This document shows, piece after piece, positions 24,839 to 36,900 of a stretch of 64,000 nt of DNA. Made by a program: the position numbers and the translations under genes. The stretch's first letter is position 1; each line of letters begins with the position of its first letter. The DNA is from Ulva prolifera. Taxonomy: Eukaryota; Chlorophyta; Ulvophyceae; Ulvales; Ulvaceae. The DNA is taken from the NCBI GenBank assembly GCA_023078555.1, contig CM041202.1, forward strand, positions 6,062,522 through 6,126,521, given 5' to 3'. A model generated the notes under the pieces. That model saw only the letters and a program-made list of their open reading frames with translations. It was not told where the DNA came from and searched no databases.

Positions 24839-27800
24839 ATGTCTTGCAGCTACATGCAAAATGTCGGGATTGCGCTGGAGGGCATGGGCGAGCGGCTGAC
24901 GGGCAACGCGGTGCCCATCCTGCAGCAGCTGCAGCTCGTCCTGGAGCGGGCCACAAGCAAGCTGGAGAAGTACAGCAACCGCAACAAGGCGCAGGTCGCG
25001 TGCTATGCGTACTCCGAGGCGGTGCGACTGCCTTCACCTCTCGGCGCCACGCCAGCTTGGGCCTGCACGACAGACCTGCAGCAGCGCTGTCACTTGTCAC
25101 GACAGACTTGAGGTTGCCACAGCCACGGTGGCCTGACACACGCCCCCTCACGAACACGTCCAGCTCCTACTGATGTATTCCGTATGAATTTGTGCTTTCA
25201 TTGCTGCGCACGGGTGCTACCTGCCTCCCCATCTCAGGTTGTCACGCACGCGCTGAGCGTTGCTCATGGTAGCTGCGCATGTGCATGGTAGCTGTGCATG
25301 TGTCCATTCGTTGTACGATCTCTCCAGGCGGAGGGCCTCAGATCTGCCGCACCCATTAGTCCGTGCAGGGGCCAGCCTCTGCATGCATGCCTGCTTCTGC
25401 GTGCATCGCGCCGTTCAGAAAACAGTGCTGCGCACCGCGCTGCTCTTCAACGTAACGCTGGTGTCGGGTGCACGGGTAGGGAGGTGGGCCGCACGGGCGG
25501 CGGCTAGACGCCACCAACACCTGCACGCTCCTCTAAGCAGCGGTGGACGTGTGGCGGCTGTGTGGATGAATTAACATGCATGGCTGCCACGCAGAGCCAC
25601 ATCAAGAAGCTGACGGACCAGACCGCGAGCCTCGTGTCCCTCCTGCAGCTCACGCTCACCGGCCAGAACAACATGCATGCCATGCAAGCGGAGCTGCAGG
25701 CGCAGCGCGCCGACCTGCGCGCCCACGGCGCCGCGCCGGAGGTGCTCGCGCACGTGGCGACCGTCGAGGCGGCGGCGGGGGTGATCGCGGCCGCCGAGAG
25801 CCCCGCCGACGTGCACGCTGCGCTGCAGCACGTCGAGGACAGCCAGATGGCGCTCGCGGAGCGCAGCGTGGAGCAACTGGCAGGCGTGCACCGTAGCATG
25901 CAGCACGCCCTCGCCGACGTGCGCCCCGGGCCGCCGCGGTGCTCGTTTGATGCCGGTGCTCTGCCATGCACCGGGTTGACCTGTTGGATCGTGTCGCCTG
26001 CCGCTGTGGCGGTGCTGTGTGTCGTGAGGTAGCCATCAGCAAGCCTCTTCCCGCGCGCCGTAGCCCCACCCTGCCACGTGGCACCTGGCTGCTTTGATGT
26101 TCACCGTGCTGCTGCTGTGAGGGCTGCGCTTCACGACTGCTCCCAGGGTGGCAGCTGCAGTATTACAGGGGCCCCGCCACAATGGGATGTTGAAGAAGTG
26201 TGAACGAGCACGAGCCACGACTAACACAGGACATGAACATCTCTCGAAGCAGCCACCACACACCCGGTGTAACAGCTGCCCAGGGCGTCGGTTGCGCGTG
26301 CAGGGCTTCGGCGACCTGTCGGGCAAGATGATGAACGTGCAGAGCAGCCAGCAGGAGCTCACGGCGACGCTCGCGGAGCTGCAGGGCGAGCTCAAGGCAG
26401 AGATGGCCGGCCTGCGGCAGGAGATCAGCCGCCAGACGGGCATCGTTGGCGACAAGCTGCAGGGCATCGAGGACGGCCTCGCCTTCGTGTGCCCCCCCGC
26501 GCACAGCATCCATAGCACGCACAGTATGCACAGCATCCATAGCAACAACAGCATATGTGGTCCCCTGAACTCGGAGTTGTCAATGTCCAATAGGATACGG
26601 CGCAGTAGATTCAGATTTACTTTTACTTTACACGCCGCCGCTGCTGCTCTGATGCGGTGTGATGTGGTGTGCGTGTGGGGGCCGACCTGTGCTGCGCTGG
26701 CTGCCTGGTGATGCTGTGGTTTGTGGAGACAGACTGTCTGCCATGAACGGTGGCACGAAGCAGCGTTGCAACCCGGCGGCCGCGCACAGACGACATCATT
26801 GCGGCCGCTATCGAGCCGCTGCGCATGCCCCATGCGCGCATGTGTCAGGTCGAGGCGGGCGCTTTCTGAGGCTTGCAAACACTCGGCAATGCAGCGCCCC
26901 TGCTGCGCACGCTGAGCGGCACCGTACATGGCAGTATCTAGAATCTGGGTCCACAAGGTAGTACTCACGTACTCGCTCTCCCTTCTGTGTGTGCTTTCCG
27001 CCGCCATACATGGCAGCTCTCAGAACCTGGGGCTACTAGGTAGCACGTACTGACTCCCCCGCCGGTGCCGGTGCAGGTGCTGGATGAGCTGCAGCGCAGC
27101 GACCCCGGGCGCGACTGCAGCACGGCGGGCCTTGGCGTTAAGACGGCCGCGGAGACGCTGATGGAGGCGCTGCGCAGCGGCAAGATCCAGTGCACAGGGT
27201 GCCCGGTGGAGGGTCTGCCGTACACCGCGGCGGGCGCGCTGCGGCCGGTGAAGCTCGAGCACTGCGGCTGCACGATGTCGGCGCACGCGGCCGACAAGTG
27301 CGCCGCGGCCAAGCGCTGCCTGCTGTGCCGCAGGGTGCGCCGCCGTGTGCTGTGTGTGCTGGGCGTGCCGGGCGCTGCCGTGCTTGCTGCCTGCCGTGTA
27401 AAGTAGAGTTCGTCTGGACCTGTGTAGCTGTATCCATCAGATGACAACTCCGAATGAACGGCACCACATGCCGAAGGGGCAACCCATCTGCAAACGCCCC
27501 TCAGACATCCACACGCAACTCACAGGGCCTCCTCCTGTTTGACCTGGTGGGTTGTGCTGTGCACGCTATGCATGCTGTGTGACACGGCTGCAGGGCTGCC
27601 GCCCCTGCTGTAACGGCGTGCATGTGTGGCTTGCGTGCTGGGCGTGCTAGGTGTGCTGCGCGCTGAGTGACAAAGCACGCGGCGGTGCAGGTGATCCCCA
27701 AGGACAAGGGGGGCTACCAGGCGGACAAGCAGATCATCCGGGTGGCTGAGGCGGAGTCCTGCGGGATCAGGGTGCCGCGGATCGACCCGGCACGCATCAC

Positions 27801-30800
27801 GCGCGGCGAGCGCATCGGCCGCGGCGGCGAGGGGGTCGTGTACAAGGCCACCCTGCAGGGCGTCGGCGAAGTCGCACTCAAGTGCCTGCCGCTCGCGGGC
27901 ACCTCGGAGCAGGATCACGCCCAGGCGCGCTGCCCGCGCTGTGCCCCATGCATGCCGCAGCACGCAGCAACGCACACCGGCTGGAGCACAAGCAAGCACA
28001 GGTCGCCAGGAGGGCACATCAAAGAACCATGCTCGTTGTAACCCTTTGCAAGCCACAGCACACCCCACACAGCACGTGTGGGGCCCTGCGTTCTGCTGCC
28101 AGGCAGTGAGGTTTTGCTTGAAGAGGGCTGTGCCACGGCGGCGTCACAAGAGCGGCAGCACACCCCCCCGGCCGTGTGTGTGCAGGTGACGACGATGCTG
28201 ACGTCGACATACCTCGCGAGCACGGCGACGCCGCTTGTGTGCCGCCTGCACGGCGTCGTGTGGCAGCCGGACGAGGTGTGGATCGTGATGGAGCTGTGCG
28301 TGGGCACCGCGCTCGACGTCGTCATGCGTGCGCGCGCCGCCGACGCCGCCCTGCAGGGCCTTCCCGCCGCCGACGTCCTCGTGCTCGCGATGGAGGTGTC
28401 CGAAGCTCTCAGCGCGCTGCACGAGCGCGCGCGCACGCTGCACCTCGACCTCAAGCCCGAGAACGTCCTTGTGACCTCCGAACATAAGATCCGCCTGAGC
28501 GACTTTGGAATCAGCCGGCGTCTGCCGACGCGCATAACGGCCAAGACGATGACGGGGATATCCGCCGGGACGCCAGGGTACGCTTCGCCGGAGCAGATGC
28601 TGAGGCGGCGCGGCACGGCGCGCTCCGACGTGTACTCCCTCGGGGCGTCGATGATCTTCTTCGCGACCGGGCTTCATCCCTTCGAGGGCAGCGGCGACAT
28701 GTCGTTCATCGCCGCGCAGCTCGCGACCGGGCAGCCGATGCCGGTGCCGGACGATCTGCAGCCCGAGCGCCTGCGCAGCCTCGTGCAGCGCATGGTTCGG
28801 ATCGACGAGGCGAAGCGGCCGACGCTGCACCAGGTGCGGCAGGAGCTGCACCGTATCCACCGCAAGCTCGACCGGCAGGGCGAGCGGCCGCGCTTCGTAC
28901 AGCCATACTGGGGCACCATGGCCACGACAGAGCCGCCGGCGCCAGTCCACGCTGACGAGGAGGCGCCCGAGACGCAGCGCGCGCCGCAGGTCGCTGAGCC
29001 GTCGAAGGAGGTGGCCGTGTCGACGCCCGCTCCGTACACGGCGCCGCAGGCGGCCGCGCCCGCGGACCCCCCGGAGGGGGAGATGGCGCCGTTCAACACC
29101 GCGCCCGAGATGACACCGTTCAGCGCAGAGGCGGCGTATATCCCCCCCGGCGCGGCAGATCCGGCCCGCCGCTCCGCTGATCCGCCGGCCGCCACGCCGC
29201 CGCCGGCCGCTCCCGCAGTTCCCGCCGCTCCAGGCGCACCCCCGTCAGTGCCGCTTTCAGCCACTCCGCAGGCCTCGGTCGGGGCCGTGCCTCCTCCCGT
29301 CGTTGACCCTGCACGCTACATGCATGGCAGCGCCTTTGCCAGCGCGCCGTCGGGGCAGGCCCCGGCCTTTCCCGCTGCACACAGCGGCAGCGTCAGCGGG
29401 AGCGGCCCGGTGCCGACCCCCGCCACCGGGTTCACCTCGGGACACTCTGGGAACGCGCCAGTGGCACCGCAGCACAGCGTGCAGGCCATGCCGCAGCAGC
29501 AGTACCAGCAGCAGTATGCCCAAAGCATGCCGCACGCGCATGCCGCGCCACAGCACAGCGTGCAGCCGCATTTCCAGACAGCCCCGCAACACGGGGTGCT
29601 GCAGTACCAACTCGCTCCCCAGAGCAGCCTGCCGCACTACCAGACTGCCCCTCAAAACGGCGCGGCGCCATTCCAGACGGCCCCCGGCGGCGCGCCGATG
29701 GCTGCCGCACACCCTGGATCTTATGCAGCCCCACAGGTGGTGCGCTCCCTGGTTGCCTCCGCCCAGGCATGCGTACCGCTACGTCCGAGCCTGGGAGCTT
29801 TTGTATGCAAGGAGAGCATGCGTCCTGGGCGGCCCCTCCCAGCACGCACCCACGCACCCCAGCCATCACCCCCTCACCACCCTGCACTTGTCCACTTGGA
29901 GTGGCACAACGCAGCACAGCACACACAGCACACCACAGCACACAAGTCACGGCACAGCACGCACAGCACAGCATAGCGCGCTGACGGGGGTCCGCGCGGT
30001 GCAGGCGCTGCCCGGGCTGACGCTGCCGCAGCTGTTTGACACCGTGAACCAGCAGCTGCTGGGGCAGCAGGTGGACCTCGCCAACGCGTCGTACGCCATG
30101 CCGATGCTCTCCAAGGTCCGCAGCCTCCTCAACAAGACGAACAACCCGATCGCGCGCCTCCCGGACATGAACCCCCACCTCCGAGTGCGCCCCCTTTCCC
30201 TACTGTGTCCCTTTTAGCCACTTCTAGCCACTTCTAGCTTCGCATGATGGTACACCGGCTGTCTTCATGATATCGTGCCGTGCTATGCTGTGCTGTGCTG
30301 TGCATTATGGTTCGGTGGATGTGCAGGCGCAGCCGGTGAACATGGGCGCGCGGGGGGCAACCACGGTGTGGACGCTGGACGTCGCGCCGGTGGGCATGCG
30401 CGCGCTGACGCTGTGGGGTGGCAACACGACCTTCGTGCGGGGCGCACTCGCCGCGCCGGCGCAGGCCTTCCTCGTCTTTGGCCCCGAGTGCTCCAACGTC
30501 GTCTTCCGCGACGTCTCGATCAAAGGCGCGCCACCCCTGCGCTACCCCACCCCTGCGCTACCCCACCCCCCCTCTTCAACAGCCCTGTAAAACCGGAGTC
30601 ACGCAATAGCCAGTTTGCATCTCATCAGCCATTTTCTCATTGGACCGTGTCAATTCTGCGAGGGGGGGGCACATGCTGCGCTAGCACAGGATGCCCTGCA
30701 GGGCCGCGTGTGCGTGTGTGCGTGAGTGGCGGTGACGCACAGGGGGGGGTGCCGGTGCAGGCGGCCGCGTGCTGTGCCACGGCCCGACGTGCTCCGTGCG

Positions 30801-32454
30801 CTTTGAGAACTGCCGCTTCAGCCGCTGCGGCCTCGTGGCCATCGGCGGCGCCACCGTGACCATCACCAACTGCCTCTTGAAGCACGCCGACGTCGGCCTC
30901 GTTGCCAACGGCCCCGGCACGAACCTCACGGTGCGCAAGCTTGAAGCCGTCGACTGCAAGCAGGCGCGCTCCCCCCCCCCCCCTCCCACCTGAAAAGCAT
31001 CAGCTGTACTGCGCGCGACATTGGTACAGCTGTGTATGTTTTGGTGTTGCGTCCGCACCCTTCTCATGCGACTGCTCTTTCTGCTCCGCGCCCATGGCGG
31101 GAGTATGCACCGCTGCCACCGGGACCGGCATCGTGCTGACGATGCAAATTCGAGGAGGTAAGGCTATCTGGCGTGCAGGTGCTGCTGGTCGACGGCTCCG
31201 CGGCCGGGGACGTGGAAGGCCTGCAGGCGAAGGGCCACAGCATCACCGGCGCCGAGGTGCGGGGGCCCGGCTCCAGCCTCACTCTCGCGCGCTCGACCAT
31301 CGCCGAAGCCGTCGCCACCGACCCCACCGCCGCGGACCTCCCGCCCGGCTGGTCCGTGCGAGCCGTCCACGCGCACCAGGGTGCCACCGCCACCATCTCC
31401 GACTGCACGCTCGCGGCGTGCTCCACAGGGTTTGCGGCGGCCGACGCCGGCACGACGGCGACGCTGGAGCGGTCGTTCCTGTGCGACAACGCGCGCAGCG
31501 GCGCGGCGGCCGCGGGCGGCGCGGCGGTCACCCTGAAGCAGTGCTCGTGCAACGCGGCGGCGGCGCAGCAGTGCATGGGGGCCGAGGCGGGGGACGCCGG
31601 GACGGCGCTGCACCTGCAGGCCTGCAGCATTCAGAACAACGTGTCATGTGGCGTGATGGCGTACAGTGGCGCTGCGGTCACGATGTCCGGCTGCGTGTCG
31701 CAGAGCAACGGCACCGCAGGCTGTTTCGCACAGGCGCGCTCTCTACGCCCAGTCTCGCCTGGAGGTCATGGGTCCATGCATATGTGTGTGTGTGTGTGTG
31801 TGTGGGTACAGCATGCACGGTAGTGATGCAGGCACAGCATGCACGGTAGTGACGCATGCCTGCGTGTGCACGTCACGCAGCGTGCGGTGGCGAGGAGGCC
31901 GGGGGCCGCACCAGCGCTGACGATGCACGCCGCAGCACTGAGCCCACTGCACACATTCCGCCGTTGCTGTTGCGGCACCGTTGCTGCCGCAGATGCCCCT
32001 GTGCTATGGAGGGATGTGAATGGTCGCATCTGGCCTAATGCAAGCGCGCGCGTGCTGCTCTGCTCTCGCCGCTGCTGCGGCTTGGTAGCACACGGCAGCA
32101 TGTGCATCACAGTGTGCATGATTGTTGGTTGTTGCGTTCGCATGGCCGCAGGTGTGCATGGCCGCGGCTGACCGCATGGCGCGTGTGCAGGACGCGGGGA
32201 CGATCGCGATGAGCGGCGGCTGCCGCAGCGAGATGCAGCCAGGGCACAGCGTGCAGAGCGGCGGCAGCGTGACGGCGACGGAGGACTGCGTGTTTGTGCA
32301 GCCGCCGCCGCAGCCGCAGCCGCAGCCGTGGCCGCAGCAGCAGCCGGAGTACGGCCAAGCACAGGCGCAGCCGCCGCAGTGGGCGGGGCAGGACCCGGCG
32401 GCCGCGGGGCAGCCCCAGGTGCAGTACGGACAGGCACAGTACATGCCGCAGTAG
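24839..32454 (+). CDS. Large protein kinase with helical N-terminus, RING-like Cys cluster and parallel beta-helix
   Basis: Eleven exons, all phases consistent, encode about 1,368 residues: 24839-24994, 25595-25918, 26304-26486, 27077-27334, 27691-27924, 28186-29736, 30005-30184, 30327-30525, 30761-30963, 31179-31733, 32191-32454. Residues 1-221 are amphipathic helix/coiled coil, resembling the bundle that precedes the kinase in MLKL-like proteins (inference). Residues 260-305 hold C-x2-C, HCGC and CLLC, a degenerate RING pattern. The kinase domain (350 to about 610) shows GRGGEGVVYK, VALK (K371), HLDLKPEN (471), DFG (491) and SPE. No alpha-C glutamate is evident, possibly because of an unplaced exon. 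A Pro/Ala/Gln-rich linker follows to about 900. From about 963 to 1330, Gly-spaced rungs (GAAVTMSGC, GTIAMSGG, GSVTATEDC) indicate a right-handed beta-helix. Four introns have GC donors. The start ATG is the first in frame; extra 5' exons are possible. It is probably a signalling or scaffold kinase; substrates are unknown. Confidence 0.78.
26552..26603 (-). repeat. 51-bp dispersed repeat, copy 2 (inside a kinase-gene intron)
   Basis: The same core as 21736-21787 is located in the intron 26487-27076. Just upstream is a short array of GCACAGCATCCATA-like units. Confidence 0.55.
31809..31860. repeat. Tandem duplication in the last kinase-gene intron
   Basis: Two copies of CAGCATGCACGGTAGTGA lie in tandem after a short (GT)n run, within the intron 31734-32190. 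Confidence 0.7.
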
Positions 32455-33933
32455 CTGCCAGGGGGGCATGCATATGCCGCCTGTTGCATCTGGGCATGCC
32501 GGCTGATGAGCCCTCTGTGTCTGTGGCCATGCCCCCTCTGAAGAGCATGGCGCAGGTTGAAGTCTGGATTGGCTGCGCGTTGTTCTGGGATGTGATCGGG
32601 CGTGCACACGCATGTCATGCGCGGCTGATGCCGTGTGCGGGTGGCGCGGGCGCGCCCCCGCCGGGGTTGCCGAGGGTGCGCAGAGCGCCTGTGTGTTGCA
32701 CGGGGCAGGTCAGTGACAGGACATATCGCTGTTCCTGGGACTGTGCGGGTATATCGACACAGACCGTGCCCATCTTGTGTCGTGGCTGCCGCACGCTGTG
32801 TGGTCACTGTGATGCTGGACTTGTGCCGGTTGTCGAGTGGCTGGTGAGGTCTGGTGGGACGGCAGGTGGAGATGTGCCAGGACGCACGTGCGCGCAGTGC
32901 AGATACCGTCTGCTTTGCTAGAGTTTTTCCTCTCAAGTATGCATGAATGATCGTGTGCTGCTAGATCTATGTCCGTGGCTGCATATTGCCACTTTTGCTA
33001 TAGGGATATACGGTGGGCTAGTAGCGTTACTGCTGGCGCCAGCGTTGATACTGCTTCAGTATACTGCTTCAGTGTGCTACCGGCGCACGTGGCCCTCCTA
33101 GCTGTTGGCAGTGCAGCTCGTTTTGAAGACGGGCGCTTGGAGGGGGTGGGGAGCAGATGGCAATGTCCTTGACCACGCAATCGAGGTTGGGAATGCTCCC
33201 TATCGATCGAATCCTTCGTCGATGACACCGCAGTATATATACTGTATACAGCTGCGAAGCATTTACTGCTGGAACTGTCACCACCTCTGTTGGCAAGACC
33301 GTACGAAATCTTGAGCGCTCCCCTACACAGTGTACGGTATACACGGATTTTGTTTACACAATCTGCTGTACGAGTGTGTACGGAACGCGTTGGATCGGTC
33401 GACGCTCGCACTGTGATCACCGACGCCACATGCATGCATTGGCCTGGCGGGCATGCTCGGGCCTGAGATTCGGCCGTTACAGGAAGGATGCTGGCACGTT
33501 GCGAACGGCTGGAACAAGGTAATGCACTGGCCGTTTGGCTTGCGAGGCTTGCCGGCGTGTGTGCCCGAAGCCTGCTGTACCCGCTCCCCCCTCAGATAGA
33601 GTCACCACCAGAAGTCAACCTGACGCTGCCGAACGTTTTTTACTCAGCCCTTCACTGGCTATATCATATATCGATTCCGAAATGTCAACATAGTCCTGGT
33701 CGACTGACTTTTTGTGCTGCAAGGGCGGTTGTGTGCCGGTTGCCCTGCGCTTAGAGTGAATCGCGTGGCCGGAGCCTACATCTGGACATCGGTCGGCCTC
33801 AATGTGGAGAGGCAGCATGCATCCATGCTATGGATGATGACTGCGGCTGGAACGGCCAAGCCTGGTGCCAAGCGGCCCAAGCTCTCGTTGAACTAGTGTG
33901 CAAAGGGCTGTGCTGGTTTACTGCTGCGTGAAG
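32455..33933. other. Spacer between kinase and glycosyltransferase genes
   Basis: No supported gene. It presumably contains the 3' end of the kinase transcript and the promoter of the next gene, which has the same orientation. Confidence 0.4.
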
Positions 33934-36900
33934 ATGCCACCCAGGAGCCGTCACCAGGATGCCTCCCCTGCATCGAAGTTCCTCGGCATGCGTATCCACT
34001 ACTGCGTCGGCGCAGCGATCGCTTTGGTTTGCGTAGTCCTGGTCGCACTAAAGCTTCCCAACAGACATGTGCGGCCTGATCATACTGTATGACCGGTACA
34101 GAACCTATCTGTACATCTAATCTGAATGAGGCAGTGGTATGTGCGCGATTAGGCAGTGCGTTGAGCTGTGTCGCATGAAATGTTGCTCAGGTCCCTGTAG
34201 TTGTCGCTGCCTGTTATTCGACGATCTTCGCTTGACGTCCCCACTGAACACCACGATAAAATTTCAGGAGATGTCACATGGAGACTACCCCCGGGTGCCG
34301 ACGCAGTCTTCAAAGGTACGAAGATGATTCCTCCCGGGCTTCAACAATAGAAGCGGCACTTGCACTGCCTTCTACAGACAGTGTATATGTTGTCATAGAC
34401 TTGAAGCGCTTACAATGCGGCTCTCGAATCCACTGAACACAAGCTGCGGGGTACTGTTGCCGCAGTACATGTTCCTTTGTCAGCAGCGCCATGGACACCT
34501 CTCTGCTGCAGGAACAAGCCGCTTTGCTGCCTGAAGATGTGGATATCAACCTTAGCGCTGACAGATCTTCACTCCAAGAAGAATTGCCATTGATGAACGC
34601 GTCCGTTCCGAACAGTCAAGATGGCTTTGCACAAGGCAGCGAAGCAGCGGAGGAGGAGCATGTTCCAGAAAGATGGCTTCAGGACGTGACTTTAGACTGC
34701 TGGACGCAGAACCGAAGCACGATGGCTGGTGCACCCCCGTGTGGCACCGAAGGGGAAGTGGAGGGCAACGCCAAGGTGCAGCTTCAGCAACCCAGTGGCT
34801 CAAGTGTTCCTGTACACACGAATGCCCTCCTCACGCCGACGTCCGTGTATCAGTCTAAAAAAAGACCCTGCATGTTCGTACCGCCCGGCTGCGGCTGCGT
34901 CCCTTGTCCTGCCCTGGACCTCCTCTGCCTGCAGGCCTGTAGATCGCCGTCCTGATCCTGCACCACATGGGGAGCTTGCATCGACCTGCTCTGAACATAA
35001 ATAGGCTCTCAGTCCTGCCACCGTGGCCGCGCTGTAGCATCCAAAACATGTCCGACGCCTGTGTTTGTGCCGGATAACGCCACGTGTTCTGCCGCAGCGG
35101 CATGTGCAGTTGTTGACACATCACGCCATGAATCTACGATCCGCACCAGAGGCCCGCTAGGCATGACTCAGCGATCCGAGGCACTAAATCGCTACGCTGT
35201 TATCCCCCGGCGGCTGCATAAACAAAACCGCCCCTCGCGTCGCTGCGGCTGCTGCCCGCGCGTGGCGCCCAGCACGTGGACGGGGGTTTTCGCATCTGCC
35301 CAGGCAGTGTTACGGCGGTGACTGCAACACGCCCCCCAGCAGTTCTCAGCAGGCGTCGCCGCAGCCGCATGCATACGTTCCGCCGCCGCCGTGCAGGTGG
35401 CCATCATGTTCCTCGTGAAGAGCGTGATCCCCACCGAGCCGATCTGGACGGCGTTCATCGCGTCGGCGGCGGAGCTGAAGCTGCGGCAGCCCGTGCCGCA
35501 CACGCGGCCGCGGCCGCCGGCGCTCCTGCCGGAGATCTCCCACCCCGAGGCGCACGAGACGTGCTGGAAGCACGGCGGCCCGATGACCAACTTCGGCGTG
35601 CCCCCCCGCAAAGAGTTCCAAGGTGCGGCCTGCGCCGTGCTTGCCAGCCGCGCCGGGCATGGCACATCCGCCTGTGCGACTTGCGGACCAGCTCCTCTTC
35701 GCATCCTCCTGCGGTCCGTCGTGACCGCCACCGTCCTCTCACTCCCGCGTGTGTGGGGTCTGAGCCTGTCGCAGCTGTGCACCTGCCAACCACGGCAGTG
35801 TCGGTGATGCATCACGAGCTGCACGCTGTGCGGGGCGCCACCCCGAGCGCCACTCGCAACCTCACCTTCTGCTGCGCCGCTGCGTCCGCAGCACGGCCAC
35901 AGGCCTGCGGCCGCAACATGCATGCTCGGCAGCGGCGGGCGTCTCGTGTCGTGCACATGGCACGCCCACGTTCACCGCCTCCTGGTGCACTCGACCTTTT
36001 GGCCCGCTGTCCAGTGATGCCGTGCGGCGGTGACACAGGGCGGGGGTGCAGGGAAGGTGCCGCCGGCGGTGCACAACGTGACGGGCTGGCTGCAGCGCAG
36101 CTGCCGCACGGCGCGCACCGCCGCGGAGATGTACCGCGAGCAGGACCTCTTCTCCTTCTACGTCCACCGCAGCGTCGGCGTGCCGCCGGCGCCCGAGGAC
36201 AGCGTCTTCGCCGGCCGCGACATCGCCACGCGGTGCGCCCGCCCCTGCGCCTGCTGCGCTGCCCTTCGGTGATGCGCGTGCACGGGGGGGGGGGGGGTCC
36301 ACGCCTCTGTGTGGGCCCCCACCAGGCGAACCCCTGCGCGGACGCAAGCTGCTGCCGTGGCAGCTGCGTAGAGCGAAGCGAGACCTGTCTGAGTGCAATC
36401 AGTGCCTGACCGCAGCCGTGTTGGGCCGGGTTGTTGCCTGACGGTGTGGAGGGTGACGGGGGCGGCGGCAGAGCGAGCGAGGGCGTGGGGCGTGTGCAGC
36501 AGCGTTGGGTCATCGGGCCCGATTCTATAGAACAATTCCGAATATGCAGGTCTAGTTTCTGGATGGCAGCCCCGGAAACGCTGCAAAGCGACCCAACACT
36601 GGTGTGCAGGATCAAGGCGGAGTTTGCGCAGCCGAGCCTGATCTCGGCGTACAAGCTGCTGCTCGCCGAGGCGCTGCAGGACCGCCGCAACACGATGTTC
36701 CTGCTCGTGTCGGAGACGTGCATCCCGCTGCACCACCCGGCGCTGCTGTGGTCGCAGCTGCTCGCCGAGGCGCACGTGTCGCGCGTCGCGGCGGGTGAGT
36801 ACAGCGGCGTGCGCTGGTCGGAGCTCATGGCGACGGAGCACGTGCAGCGGCGCCACTTCCTCAAGGGCGCGCAGTGGCACACGCTGACGCGCATGCATGC

